64,000 bases of DNA from Paralichthys olivaceus (taxonomy: Eukaryota > Chordata > Actinopteri > Pleuronectiformes > Paralichthyidae): positions 5,421,501 to 5,485,500 of the forward strand of contig NC_091096.1 in NCBI RefSeq assembly GCF_024713975.1, given 5' to 3'. Positions 24,946-38,530 of this stretch are shown here, piece after piece. Within the stretch, counting starts at the first letter, position 1. The number at the start of each line of letters is the position of its first letter. The notes below the pieces were generated by a model. That model had not been told where the DNA came from. It made no database searches and worked only from the letters and a program-made list of their open reading frames with translations. The position numbers were made by a program, and so were the translations under genes.

Positions 24946-27900
24946 ATGTCAGTGGCTCCTCTCCTGCTGCTGCTGTTCCTTCCTTTCCCTCCCTCATCTG
25001 GAGCCCAGCTGCCAAATCAGAGCCAATCCAAGGAACCCCCCATCGCCACCAACGGCCAGCTGTTCCCATGGGACCGCATGAGACTTCCCCAAACCATCTA
25101 CCCGCTCCACTATGACCTCTCCATCCACCCCAACCTGACCACCCTGGACTTCACTGGCCTCGTTCGCATCGAGCTGGACGTGATTGAAGACACCAGCATG
25201 ATCGTCCTCCATGCCAAGAAGATGCAGATATCTAACGTGCTGCTCCTGGCGCCCGAAGGCGTGAGGCCTCTCCAGGTGCTGGAGTATCCACATTTCCATC
25301 AGCTCGCCCTGCTGTCGGATTCCGTGCTGACTAAAGGAAGGAAGTATGAAGTTCAGCTGGAGTTTGCTGCCAACTTGTCTGACAGCTACCACGGTTTCTA
25401 CAAGAGCAGCTACCGCACCAGCAGCGGGGAGGTCCGGTAAGAGCCTGAGATTTGTTCTAGCACACTGATGTTGGCTTAAATGCAGTTAATTGATATAACA
25501 TATAAAAAGATGAGTGTGCAGCAAATTTGTCAATTATAAATTGTTGCTCAAAATGCTACATATAGAAACAGAAGTTGTCCTTCAGCCTCATTACATAATT
25601 TTCACATAATTTCTTTTTATTTCACTCATTTATTAGGTTTCTGGCGTCCACACAGTTTGAAGCAACGTTTGCTCGTGGAGCTTTCCCCTGTTTTGATGAA
25701 CCTGCTTTCAAAGCCAACTTCACCATACAGATCATACGAGAGCCGCGGCACATAACCATATCCAACATGCCTAAGGTACAAGGAAATTGTTTTGAATACA
25801 AATGAAATGCGGGATTATTACAAATAAGAACATGTTGCGTTCCTCTAACATCTAATAATGAATTTCACATTGGACACACCGACCTCTCCGTCCTTCTCTA
25901 CGTTTCTCTCACCACACACATTTTATTTCTCAGGTTAAAACAGTGGAGTTGCCAGGCGGTTTGCTGGAGGATCACTTTGACACCTCTGTTAGGATGAGCA
26001 CGTACCTGGTGGCCTACATTGTGTCTGATTTCCTGTCTGTGAGCAAGACCACCAAGCACGGCGTCAAGGTGAGGACACCATTTACTTTGGAGAGACATCT
26101 TGAACATTTTATGCAACATACATTTGAATTTGTCAGTCGACTTTTCCACTTCCTGTTATATTAATACTGAAGAGCGTGATTCCCGTCAGATTTCAGTCTA
26201 CGCTGTAGCTGAGAAGATTGATCAGACGGCCTTCGCTCTGGATGCTGCTGTCACTCTGCTGGACTTCTATGATGACTACTTTGATATTCCTTACCCACTT
26301 CCCAAACAGGGTCTGTAGGAAAAATGATATTATACCTGAATATCAGTAGAAACTCTAATAAAGTCCTACTGCTTAGTCATTGATCACTTCGACCTAAATA
26401 CACATATATTTCAATATAAACAGAGGAGATTTTAGTACTTGTATAAGAGTCGGACCTGCAGGTGACTACACAACATTTCACTTTATTTATGTGCTTGTGT
26501 TGTTCTCTGCAGACCTGGCTGCTATCCCTGATTTCCAGTCAGGTGCGATGGAGAACTGGGGGCTGACGACCTACAGAGAGACGGGCCTCCTCTTCAATGC
26601 AGAGAGGTCTTCAGCTTCAGACAAACTGGGTATCGCTAAGGTCATCGCCCATGAGCTCGCACACCAGGTACGTGTGTGTGTCTGTCCTGTGCTTCATCCA
26701 TCAGCTTTAGTTATGAAGAAAATGAACAGAATTTTTTGGGAAATAATGAAGAATCCTTTTACTTCTAATGAATTAATGATCTGTAGAATCTACAGTGAAG
26801 CTCAGCTCGAACTTTAATTAGCTTCTGTTCACTTTCATCCTTTCTTGGGATTAAGCTGTTCTTCCATGTTCTCTCTCTTCCATGATCTCCAGTGGTTCGG
26901 GAACCTGGTGACGATGGAGTGGTGGAACGACCTGTGGCTCAACGAGGGTTTCGCCAAATTCATGGAGTATGTTTCTCTCCGCGTTACGTACCCAGAGCTG
27001 CAAGTGGTGAGAGCGGAGCACGGGGACCTGACACATGAATATTGAGACATTTTTACTGGACTAACAGGAAAGATAATAACTCTTATTTCAATAAACAGTT
27101 AGATATGACCACAAAGATGATTTTCTCCTCCCTCTTTTCTTTTTCTCCCAGGACGACTTTTTCTTGGGGAAATGTTTTGAGGCCATGGAGGTGGACTCCC
27201 TCAGCTCCTCTCACCCAGTCTCCACCCCCGTGGAAAACCCCATGCAGATCCAGGAGATGTTCGATGACGTGTCATATGACAAGGTCAGCTTCATTCTGGG
27301 ATGAGGACCTTTCATTTAGTGTTGATGCACTTGGATATTTAAACTGTTCTGTAATTCGGGCAAGGGGCAGAAAATAGACTCAGAATATGAGCGAGCGATT
27401 TCCCCTGAATTTGCATAAATCCTCAAAACTGCAGTTGAAATATAACATTAAAAGCCAGGTACAAAATTATTGAAGTACTTAATCACACAACTGGATGTGT
27501 CTTGTCTGGTAATTTTCAGCATGCATGTGTGTATTTCTTTTCTTTTAGGGAGCATGTATTCTGAATATGCTGCGGGACTTCCTGACCCCGGAGGCCTTTG
27601 AGATCGGCATCATCAAATACCTAAAGCGCTTCAGCTACCAAAACACAGTCAACAGCCACCTGTGGGAGAGCCTAACCGATGTGAGTGCTGCGTGTGTGCG
27701 TGAAGTGGAAGAGGGTTAAATGGAATTTACATTTTGAGTTTCAAATAATGATTGTTAAAGCCCAGGGGACACACAGTGCTTGTTTGCTTTGAAGTTCTTA
27801 AATTATAAAACCAGTTGGTTCTGTGTCTGTATTATCATGTTTCCCTGTCAAAGTTTTGTGCCTCTCCTCAACAGATCTGCAGCTCAGATGATTTGGACGA

Positions 27901-30865
27901 AGGTCGAATGAAACACGAAGATTTCTGCTCCAAACGCAAAGTCCAGTCTGGAGCCTCTGTAAGTTTTCACGCTTTTAAGCGACCCGGCTGAGGAGAGGAC
28001 CATTGATGGAGCCACAAATCTGTCAGTGTCCATGATGCTAAATGATTGATTGTGTATGGATATGTGTGTGTCCATTCAGAAGTGGTACTCTGGTGATGAG
28101 CTGGACGTCAAGGCCATCATGGACACCTGGACGTTGCAGGAGGGCTTCCCGCTGGTCACTGTGGAGGTCAGAGGTCGCGAGGTCAGGCTCAGTCAGGAGC
28201 GTTACCTGAAGACGGACGACCCCTCCCTCACTGAAGGGTAAATAATAAAGCCGCAGAGCTACATTTTCTAAACAGCTCCTTCTCATCTTATTTTATTTTG
28301 ATTTGTTGTGTGTTGATAGATTCCTGTGGCAGATTCCACTCACCTATGTGACCAGCGCCTCCAACACTGTCCACCGCTTCCTGCTGAAAACCAAGACTGG
28401 TGAGTGTGTTACTCAGTGTGAGGAGGCAGATTTTGAAATTAATTTATACATCTTTATTATTATTTTACCTTTAGCCAGATGCATAAAATGTTAATTCCAC
28501 AAGTCTGCTGTCCTTTACTCCGCGCTCCTCCATGCAGATGTCCTGTACCTGCCAGAGGAGGTGGACTGGGTGAAGTTCAACGTGGACATGTGTGGCTACT
28601 ACATGGTCCACTATGCAGGCGAGGGGTGGAACTCCATCATCAGACTGCTGCACCACAACCACACGGCTCTGACCAGCAACGACCGAGCCAGCCTCATCCA
28701 GAACGTCTTCCAGCTGGTCAGGTCGGTTGTTAGACATCCACACAGATCCCACATCAGTTAGTCTCAGTGTACTGGCTGTTTGTTGTTGTTGATAAATCTA
28801 CACTGCAGCGTGGTGTTGATTTGAAGCCTGTCTTGCGTTGCAGTATCGGGAAGGTGAGGCTGGACACAGCTCTGGAGCTGTCGCTCTACCTGTCCAGAGA
28901 GACTGAGATCATGGCTGTGACTCAGGGCTTCGGAGAACTTGTACCTCTCTACAAACTGATGGAGAAGAGAGACATGGAGGTTCTGGAGAACCAGATGAAG
29001 GTCAGTGAAGGCAGCAGTCGCGTTACAGAACACGTGATTAAGAAACATAAAAGTCTTCAATATTGTCTTTAAGCTGAAACTGAATTATTTCTTAGTAGAG
29101 GAGCTGAGTTGTCAGTGGGACCTTGTGTCATTTCAGTATAAATTCATACAGCAGCCATTGTTGTTTCCTCAGACCTACATTGTGGATCTGTTCCGGGGGC
29201 TGATTGATCGTCAGGAGTGGTCTGACTCTGGATCGGTGTCTGAGCGAGTGCTCAGGAGTTACCTGCTCTTGTTCGCCTGTGTCAGGAACTACGCCCCCTG
29301 TCTGACCAAAGCCACACAGCTCTTCAACAAGTGGAAGGAATCTGATGGCAACATGAGGTCAGGGGTCCTTAACAGCACAAACAAAAGTTAACTGACCGGA
29401 GGACAAAATGTACGAGCGCTTGTATGTGAAGATTTTCACCTGCTGCTTTCTGAAGTGAAAGTCGTCTCTGTTTTCAGTCTCCCGGTCGACATCACCATGG
29501 CTGTGTTTGTGATTGGAGCTCGAACTCCGGAGGGGTGGGACTTCTTGTTCGAGAAATACCGCAATTCGATGCAAATGTCTGTCAAGTTCCGCATGAAATC
29601 CGCAATGACTGTCACTTCGCTGCAGGACAAGCTCAAGTGGTGCGTACTCCATGTAAAAGGAAAACGATCAGTAATGGATCTGTGACCTCTCCTGTCCGCT
29701 CCCTTAACCTTCTCTTTGTGTCTGCAGGATGATGGAGCAGAGCCTCCACGGTGAAGTGATGAAGACTCAGGACCTCCCAGACGTGGTCGTCGCCGTCAGC
29801 AGGAACCTCCACGGCTACAAACTGGCCTGGGACTTTTTCCGAGCCAACTGGCACACCTTCATCAAGAAGTCAGTCGGCCATTCACACATTTCTGTCCCTT
29901 TCTAACTTTGTATAATTTGTACTTAATTGCACCAGTTGCATCGACCTACGTTACTAAAAGGGTTTCGGATTTGACTTCAGGCTGGCAGACACTAAAAACA
30001 AGTTTTCCAAAAAATCACATGGAGCAGTGTAAAGAATTTGAAGCCAGTGCTTAAGTGCCAGAAACGTGTACTGTCTCAAATGTCCAACAGATGGCGACTC
30101 CACAGGTTAAAGTTTGTTTCTGTCGAAGTCTAAAACAAAATGACTTCTCACTTCTCACATGATTTAAAATGTCAGTAAACAGTTTATGGGCTCAGTCTCT
30201 AGTTTCAAGTCTTCTTCAACACAGCATGATGTTGATTCTGGAAACGGCGCTCACATTTAGAGTCAGATAGACGATAAAGCAGTGAATTCATTGGGGCGTG
30301 GATATTTTGTGATTGACAGCTAATACCAATCCTTCTCTTTTTGAATAAAACAGATTTGCGTCTCCTGAACTCTGAATTTGTGTTTTACTGTGTTTGATGA
30401 CTCAGGTTTGACCTCGGCTCCAACACAATCTCATACATGGTGAAGGGTGTGACCAACCAGTATTCTACCAGGGAGATGCTGCATGAGGTAAGAGTAAGAA
30501 GTGCAGATTTGAACTGTCCTCTGAACCACATGGCTCGCTATAACAAATGCAGTCTGTTTGTCATTTATCATATTTAGTGTTTTGTATCTCGTCATCACAG
30601 CTTGTTCTATTTTAAAGCTTGCTCTGGGGATGGATGTGTATTTTCTGGTCTCGTGTGTGTGTGTATGTTAAGGCTTTCCTCCTCTGTGTGCGCTCAGGTA
30701 CAAAGCTTCTTTGGCTCCCTGACCGAGGAGACGGGCTCAGAGATGAGATGTATCCAGCAGAGCTACGAGAGCATCGAGGACAACATCCGCTGGATGGACA
30801 CCAACCTTCCTCTGCTAAAGGCCTGGCTCGACCGACGCAGCCACAAAGTGCATGATGATTTATAG
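24946..30865 (+). CDS. erap1: Endoplasmic reticulum aminopeptidase 1
   Basis: Eighteen coding exons: 24946-25436, 25637-25775, 25934-26068, 26190-26310, 26513-26667, 26893-27006, 27152-27283, 27549-27680, 27875-27958, 28080-28237, 28320-28399, 28538-28721, 28844-29000, 29173-29357, 29478-29639, 29728-29868, 30406-30487 and 30698-30865. They give 939 aa (human ERAP1 is about 941). A hydrophobic signal segment covers residues 2-20. The M1 catalytic site is intact: exopeptidase motif GAMEN 306-310, zinc site HELAH 342-346 with third ligand Glu365 in WLNEGFAKF, and proton donor Tyr427 (DDVSYDKG). The C-terminal half matches the ERAP1 C-terminal domain that senses peptide length. The enzyme trims N-terminally extended peptides in the ER for MHC class I loading. 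I chose the ATG at 24946 (tcaccATG) because it gives a clean signal peptide. A longer frame from 24898 exists but would read through the probable acceptor at 24915. Some positions look ERAP2-like, and fish carry several paralogs, so the a/b assignment is open. Confidence 0.93.
30020..30345. repeat. Interspersed percomorph repeat in an erap1 intron
   Basis: It fills much of the intron between the exons ending at 29868 and starting at 30406. Recognisable parts are AACAGATGGCGACTCCACAG, TAGTTTCAAGTCTTCTTCAA with CAGCATGATGTT, TTTAGAGTCAGATAGACGATA and GTGATTGACAG. I recognise these from many percomorph introns. It is non-coding, and its class is not assigned here. Confidence 0.6.
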
Positions 30866-33400
30866 TTCCAGGAGAAAGTCTGGTGCGGATAGTTATGTTG
30901 CTAAAGGCAAGTGTTGGATGACTTTTATATTTGACAACTAGAATGGCAAAACCTACTGACTACCCAACACTGACTTGAACAACGAATAATCCAGTAGATT
31001 AAAAAACATTGGGAAAAACTGTCATACTTTGGAATCGACTTAGTGTGATCTATTTTATTTGACACTCCAAAACTAAGTGACCCAGACAGTGACTTTTTTA
31101 CACTTCTGTGAAACTATAGCCTAAATAAATACTGTGATGTGATGTTCAGAAGGTAAATAACTGCTGTTCCCAGATCTATAATTAATACTTTTCAGATTTT
31201 AAACAGATTTTAAACATCAATATAGCAGCTGAAAACTGTGTTCTGTGTAAAGATATATTGAAGTAATGGCCCTCCTCGTATTTAGCAAGGGTACGAAGTG
31301 TTCAGGTGAAAACGACCACTCTTAACATTTCCCCTCTGGTTTCTGTGACAAGAAAGTCCACAAACAAATAAAGAGATGAAACCAGAGTAGATAACTGGAC
31401 TTTTCTGAGATGGATTGTCAGTTGAGCTGCTCCAACTTGACTTTTTATTATCCTTGATGTTTAAAGACTGGTTCAAGTAACAGAGGGAGGCAGAGTTGAG
31501 GCTGATGAAGCATTTGTGTTTCGTTAAAGAAGTTCAAGAAGCCCCATATGTGGTTTCGTCGTTGTGATTCCAAGAACCAGAGGTTATGTTATCGTCGCTG
31601 TGTTTCTGTGTGTTAGCAGAATTAGGCAAAAGCTGCTGCACTGATTTTATTAAAACTTAGTGGAAAGGGGGGAATGGGCAAAGGAAGAACTCAGTAATTG
31701 TGTTGATAGGGTTAGAGCCTTGGGAGAGGGACGTGCTCCAAATGCTCTTTGAGTTGGAGGTTAATTTCTCAATTTGTTTCTCTGCAACTTATTGTTCTAT
31801 TCAGAGCTGGTTGTATCTGTCTGTGGCTTAGTGTGTGTTTGTGCTGTGGATTAAATCAGAAGTGTGTGTGAGCTTTTAATTTGATAACATTCAAAGATAA
31901 GTGCAGTGAAGCTGGTCTGAAGTCTCACTTTTTGTGTTGCTGATGTTAAACAGAAGCATTGTCGGTGAATGTTGCACAAAAGAAATGCAGTGCTCTGCAT
32001 CTGATATTTGATTTTTCTCAAATATCTTGGTACAAATCTTTCCTTCACATGAAAAACAAAACAAAACAACAAGACTGGACATTGACTCAAGAGAACGAAG
32101 CCAAAAGAGAGACCTGCTGACCTCCAACATTCAAAATGTGAGAACATCCACAACATCCACACTGGAATGACTTCCGAAAAAAGTCGAGAGCAGAAATAAT
32201 TTATCCTATTGCACTTTGTATATAGTTCCAGTGCCTTGAAGTAACTTTTGAGATAAAATGTCTAAAACTTAAAAACACACTGCTGTAATATGACATGCTG
32301 CAAAACATGTTCAACTTTAATGAAATGCACCTGTTGGCTGACTTAAGAAAAAGCACTATTAGGAAAATGTTGTTACAAAACAATGACTTAATTTATTTGA
32401 TTCAATCTGAATATGATTTTTTGGCTCCAGTCAAACAGGATTCATAGCAAATCTGTTGTTTTCTAAGGAGAATATGTGTTGGTTGAATTTAGTCCAATAA
32501 AGTTGAAAAATTCCCCTGAATTCCATTTGTCTTGTATCGTTGTGTCACAAGTTTATCCCTGTGAGTTATATGGATGTGACCTTCGGACCCTTTCTTTTCT
32601 CTGATCAGCGGATCATATGCTTCGAACCAGTAAAACTTACATTTCCAGATTTATGGGGTAATTTCACTCACCTGTGTTTCCATTCTGTCACACAAACACA
32701 TTTCCTCATTGGACACCAGAGTCAAACTACTTGGTGTTTAAACAGGTTCACTCGTCAAAGGGAGTGAACTAACTGGCCTGTGACACCAGTTGCATAATGT
32801 TCCCTGGAGCTCTGGATGTTTTCCATGTCTGTGGAAATAACCTCTGATGATATTTTCACAGGTTCCTTATTTTAGCCTCATCCATAATATCAGAGCCCCT
32901 GTGACAAACATTTAATTAAGGAAAGACACAACTTTTATTGAGTGAAAATCCTGTGAATTCAGGCTTTAAACCCATTAAACTAATATACAAACTTTTGTTT
33001 TTAATCTATCTCATTAATCTGAATGTAAAAATTGATTTTAGTTTTAGTTGACGTGCTTGTCAGCGGAGCCCCTGTGGAGAGAGGCAGCTGTGACTTTAAA
33101 TCTTCTGATGCCGCCATAAACTTCTCTGATGGACCTTTGGCACAAACTAACATAACACACTGTCCAGCTGATAAAACACACACTTATATATGTGTGGGAG
33201 CCTTTATTCATACACATCACATTAGTGTAGAAGATGAGCACAAGCTGCTGACGTAAGAATATCTGAATTTCTAAAGGGGTTTCAGTGGATGATATATATT
33301 CTGAGCTTTGTACTCGCTTCAGTGCACGGACACACACACACACACACACTCACTTACTCACTCACACTCCGCCCCCTCATCAGCACACCCACAGTAGAAA
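30866..33400. other. erap1 3' UTR and spacer
   Basis: No further coding exon is visible. The stretch holds the two erap1 poly(A) candidates, AT-rich sequence, and at the right end a (CA) run at 33330-33348 and a GC-box-like CCGCCCCCTC near 33369 that precede the next gene. Confidence 0.5.
31124..31129 (+). terminator. erap1: Proximal poly(A) signal, erap1
   Basis: AATAAA with a GTGATGTGATG stretch directly after it, about 260 nt past the erap1 stop codon. A second candidate lies at 32496-32501 with a TTGTCTTGTATCGTTGTGTC downstream element, so a long 3' UTR form is possible. Confidence 0.55.
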
Positions 33401-33401
33401 C

Positions 33402-33452
33402 CACATTCTGGACCGGTGAGTTCGTCCTCCCAGTGCTACACCTGACCAGAAG
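33402..33452 (+). other. Candidate non-coding first exon of the PPxY membrane gene
   Basis: A strong donor, AAG followed by GTAAGA at 33453, ends a block that follows a GC-rich promoter-like stretch. The next acceptor at 34691-34692 opens the exon that carries the start codon. The 5' end is not defined by sequence. Confidence 0.4.
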
Positions 33453-34762
33453 GTAAGAGCCTCGTGTTGTTGCTTCTGCTTCCTCTTAATTAAACGTACT
33501 GCTCTGTTACACAGAACCTGTCAAGATGAATATCAGTGAAAAGTACAAATATTTGAAAAACAGCAGAAGCTCTTTGTTTGTTCAGTCAGTGTTTGCAGAC
33601 TTGGCCTCTGTCACAAAGTGCTCAGTGACCGTGTGTTGGGAGTTTTGACCTCACCTTCCTTTTGTGGTTTTTGTGGCTTATTGTTTGCTTTACTAATCCA
33701 TTCAGCTTTTCAAAAGAGGTAAATATTTATATCGCTAAAGTTTTTCTAATTACAGATTCAACATCCTACCGAATCTGAATTTGTTTCCCTCTTCGTATCG
33801 GTAAAAGTTAAATATTATTAAAACCTGTCATAAATTTATGGCCCCGCAGCTCCTTGTAATTTCCTCCTCACAAAACAGGAAATCAGGCCACAGGTAGAGT
33901 CAGTGTGTAAATCCGAAGATGTTCATCCCTTTCTTCATTGAAATGACACTCTTGTGATTTGAGTAACTTTTCACAGGTTTGTTTTAGAAAAGAAACTCTT
34001 CAGCGTTGTGACAAAGCGTCTCAGAGGTATTTCAGTGGGTTTTAAGAGGTTTGTCTTAAACAATCAGAACCCCCACACAAATTAGATGATAAATAAACTC
34101 TCTCTCTATGTTAAATAAAGTTGAGACGACATGTTTTATGTGTCAGGCTTTGGTGTTGATGCCTCTTGACCTCCACGTACACTATTATCTCAATATAATA
34201 ATGATGATAACTTAAGTAAATCATAGACATCATGCGATAAACGTAATTTTACAGGGATGTGTCAAATGAAGAAACTGCCCTTCTATCACTGGACACGTTT
34301 ACAATCATAGTGGAACAAGTGTCTTTGCGTAATAACTCTAATCAGTGCCTCAGCCTGTAAACCATGTGAGGTCACTGCAGGGTAAATGCTTTTCCTTTCA
34401 GCAGGTCTATTCGTTTTCCAAATTGAGTCGCGCAATAAAAACCTCTTGGATCATTTAATCTGGTAAGAAACATTTATGGGACTGAAGTTCAAAGTATTTC
34501 TGTCGATCAGTTGGCTTTATTATGCAAAGACTATTGTAGAGGGAGAGACAATGGGCCTGTACCTTACACAGAAGAAACAGAACAAAAGAGTGGTTCAAGT
34601 CTGTGAAGTTAAGCAGCTGTAGAAAGATGAATGAATCCAGTTTTATTTGCTGACATAGTTCATATGCACAGTTTTTCTTGTTTCCCCTTCAGGTTCATTC
34701 AGTGGTGTCTGCTCCTCCTCTATTCTGGTCCAGTGGGAGTTTGTACCACACGACTCCAAACA

Positions 34763-36391
34763 ATGTCCATTATGGAAATTCCTATTCTAGAGTAAGACAC
34801 ATTTCTTTTCATCAGTATGTTTCATTGGTTATTGATTGAACTCCTCTCTCTTGTTGACTTTGGGTTTGATGGTTCGCTGACTTGGAATTTGGAGAATGTT
34901 TCCTCTTTCCTTCATAACTTTAATCTAACTTCTCCCATGAGAAGTTCGGAACTCACTGATAGTTGCAGCTTCGACCGTCAGAATCAGGTCCGGCATTTAG
35001 TCGAAGAGTGAAGCTGAACTGTGGATCAGTTAAAAACTGTTTATCTTCAATATTCAGAAAAACTTTTTTAAAATATCAATAATTATAAACAGAGTTTGGT
35101 GGATTTGTTACAGCAGCAACTCTTCTTGTTCAGGAAGCAAGGGATCATGGGTAATATCCACTGTTCAGTTGTGCTTCAGTTCAGTGAGTGGGACGACACC
35201 ATCAGACGTCCAGGCAAGAGACCGATCGTCTTTGATACTTCAAGAAAACCACATAATCGCTCGGACACAGAGCCCAACTGAATTATTCACCACATGTGGC
35301 TCCAGGGGGCGCTGTTGCCAAGTAGAAATGACACGATGTTGCTTTAATGAAGGTTTCAAAAGATGGAAATTACCATAAAATATTGTATTCACACCATATA
35401 AGGGTACATATCATATTTTAATGTTATATTTGCAATGCATTACAAATATAGTATAATATGTCTTTGGCTTAAAGTCACTCAAAGACAAACAGACTTTTAA
35501 TAAAGTTTCCCATCCTTTTTCTGTAGCAGATCTCTGAAACATCGCTTCAGAAAGGTTTTCATGAGCAATTCTCTTGAAGAAGTATAAACAGCACATTAAA
35601 ACAAATCTGTTTGAGGATCCCCAGGATCCTGCTACATTTAAATACCTTATTAAACCTTAAATTATCCATGAGCATGTAGTCTTTCTTGGTTACAGCATAA
35701 AGCCACATCTTTATCTTCCTCCTCTCCAAGGATTTTCCTGGGCACGCTGGGCTTTGGTCTCTCCATCATGTTCTGCACCACCTTCTGCAGGGCGTGCAGT
35801 CGCCTCAGAGAAGAGCAGATAGAGAGGGAGGTGTGGAGACGCAGCGAGCAGGACGGCCGCCCGCCTTCCATATATTTCATTCCCTTCCATGGAAGCATTC
35901 CACCGCAGGACAGTGAAGAGGTGCGGGTGCCTCGATACAGCGAGGAGGTCCTCACACCTCCACAATACAACGCTGTGTACGCTGGGCCCCCACCCGCCTA
36001 CAATGAGGTAAAAACTCCTATGAACTACTGGCATTGTTGCCTCAGATGGAGTCTGAAGCTGGTACCTTAAAGGGATAGTTCGCCCAAAAATGAAAATCCA
36101 CTCATTATCTACTCACCACTATGCCGATCAATACAATTGAGGTAAATGGAGACAACTGCTTCAAACGTAAACACGAGTAGATAAAGAGTGAATTTGAATT
36201 TTTCTGTGAAGATCCCTTTAATGTGTGTTTCCTGGTATTTAGATTGAAATCTTTGTGTTTGTCTCTGTGTGTTTCAGCTGGGATTTAAACCTGAGGATCT
36301 TCCTCCTGCCTACACAGAACACAATGTTCCTGTGCATCCGATAACACCCCAACCTCACACGGACGTGGTACAAACTGTGTCACAACCATAA
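34763..36391 (+). CDS. Small single-pass membrane protein with three PPxY motifs
   Basis: Three coding exons, 34763-34791, 35731-36007 and 36278-36391, join in frame (29+277+114 nt) into 139 aa. The ATG is the first in its exon (opened by an acceptor at 34691-34692) and has A at -3. Residues 6-28 form one hydrophobic helix after a very short N-terminus. Cys25, Cys29 and Cys32 sit at the membrane edge, a likely palmitoylation cluster. A basic/acidic stretch (RLREEQIEREVWRR) follows. The tail then carries three WW-ligand motifs: PPQY 86-89, PPAY 97-100 and PPAY 111-114. Such tails recruit NEDD4-family ubiquitin ligases and act as adaptors or trafficking signals; this is inferred from the motifs alone. 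I do not recognise the family. PRR7-like or TMEM-type adaptors share the layout but not the sequence. The second coding intron contains a small repeat (36067-36221). Confidence 0.72.
36067..36221. mobile_element. Internally deleted MITE-like element with terminal inverted repeats
   Basis: The left end reads TTAAAGGGATAGTTCGCCC and the right end GATCCCTTTAA. The first ten bases are a perfect inverted repeat, and similarity continues for about 35 bp. Both ends carry TTAA. The inner segment CTCATTATCTACTCACCACT and the later CAATACAATTGAGGTAAATG are pieces of a well-known percomorph repeat that normally has about 90 bp between them, so this copy is shortened. It lies in the last intron of the PPxY gene. 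Confidence 0.65.
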
Positions 36392-38334
36392 ACCAGGACC
36401 ATCCCACTGTGCCTGTGTGGCGTTAGAGACACTTTTGATTATTGCACTAAACCTTGGACTTGAGCGAGCTTGTAACTGAAGTTTACAATATTCTAAAGGA
36501 CCTTTTTTTATTGTGGGTTTTTGTGGTAATGAACGTGAGGATGGCACAGAGATGATGACGCTACAGAGACGACACCAGGTTTAAAGCTGCGTTGGCGTGA
36601 GTTCACGTTGCATTTTCCAAAACCACTAAAACACTTTAAAAGATTTTACCGGCGTGTATGATGATCGTTAAACTGTGTGGGTCACGTCCCTGTGTGTACA
36701 GTCTACTTCGTTTTTTAGCAGCGTATCTTAGAAAACAGCATTGGTAAAGTTTTTTATAAATTCAGGTGCAGATCCAAACCCAACGGTGCCACCATGTGGC
36801 CATTTATGAAGCACTTTCTTTTCACGCAAGTCTCCCGAATCACGAGGAGTGGGCGTCATTACCTCCGCCGACACGGTTCTGCTTTTGTCTTTAGAAGGAT
36901 TACACAGAAACTACTGGACTGGTATGTATAATGTATATGTATACAGAATACTTATATATACATATACATAAGCATATGTATATATGTATTGAAACAACGT
37001 AGACGCAACTTTTTTATGACTCAATGGTCGAAAACATCAACTTGTTATAGGGTGATCAAAGTTGATCAATGTTTTCTTCATGGATTTCTTTCATTTCCTT
37101 GATTGTTTTGTTTTTTTCCCAACCCACTGCTGGAGGCTGGGGACACTGAGTATTTACCTGAAATATGAAAAAGTGTGTTAAGGCCCGAGGTGTGCTGTAT
37201 ATCTACACTGAGCAATAACAGACTTCTGATTAAACAGCTGCTCGATGTGTTTTTCTGGAGCTTTGATTCGAGATGTTGATTGAACAGCAAAGAAAATGTG
37301 TCAACGATCAAAAGAGTTGAATAAATCTCAGGCTGAAATGTGAACACAAAATATAAAATGTGATATATTTAGTCACTGAAATTATTGTCTGTAATGGGAC
37401 ACAAAGAAATAATGGTCTGAATATAATGATGTATTTTCGATGTATATATATTTAATTGATGTGATATTTGTGTGTAAATATAAGCTGTTCATAATGACGT
37501 CCATTGTATTTCATACCACACACATTTCACATACAACAAACACTAGTACAGTGAGTACGTGGAAAACCTTATCGATAATCTAGAGGTGAGAAACAGAATT
37601 TAGATTTTTCGGTGAATTATATACATAACGAACAATTAACACACACTAATTTTATTATCGATTGTTGTATAATGACATGTAACACTGAATTTAATATTTA
37701 ATGTTGAGAGTCATGTTATTCGTTTTCTTTGAACTTGCAGGATAAAGAGGTTTTCTGGTTTTATTTAGTTTTGTTTTCCATCAAGTCTAACTTTGCTTTG
37801 TTTTTTTCCTTAGGCCAGCAGAGTCCACTCTTTCACCACATCAGCTCAACGTGTATGTGTGACCAGAGACGCACCATAGTACCAACACATTTGAGCACTT
37901 ACAGACACACAAATGTGTTTGTTCATTTGTGTTGTTGCTGTTCAGGCCTGTTGCATCATGGTCTCACACACTTGGTTTTGCTGTGGTCACCTCGTCACCT
38001 CGACCTGCTCCTGATCTGCCACCTTCCTTCCGTCCCTCTCAGGATTAACATTACTGTTATTATTAATTCATCAATTTGTCTCAAAGTTACAACTGAATTT
38101 AAGTCTGGATCTGCTTTCAGTAACAAAATCTTGACATTAACATTTGTTGTCTGATGCTAAAGCTCAGCAGCTGTTCAGTGAATGCTGGAGCAGGATGTCC
38201 ACAGTGACTTACACTGTAGATACTGGACATACAACCACAGGTGGTGCAACATGTAACCCAGCCACACACATACATGATCTGTAATCCTATATATGTCAAG
38301 AGGGCCTGGACATCATGTCATTTCTCTCTGTATT

Positions 38335-38530
38335 CAGGCGTCTGTGTGTGGTGGCAATGAGCCAAAAATGCATTATCCCTCAAAGTGAAAGTAAATGGAA
38401 AAGCAACTCCTGCATCTGCACCAAAATTTTATGAGTATTTCCCTGATCCATCCCGCATCCTCCCACCAAGTTTCATAGTAATCCGTTCAGCAGTTTTTGT
38501 TTTATCCTATTAACAAACAAACAAACAGGG
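38335..38530. repeat. Dispersed repeat fragment with (CAAA)n tail
   Basis: The segment contains CCAAGTTTCATAGTAATCCG, then TTCAGCAGTTTTTG, and ends in (AAAC)n at 38513-38527. This resembles the 3' ends of non-LTR elements common in fish genomes. The family is not assigned. Confidence 0.5.

Noticed and set aside
37729-38154. Frame of 141 aa in the gene-poor interval
   Set aside because: It looks like random AT-rich sequence with no domain or Kozak support. The region lacks other exons.
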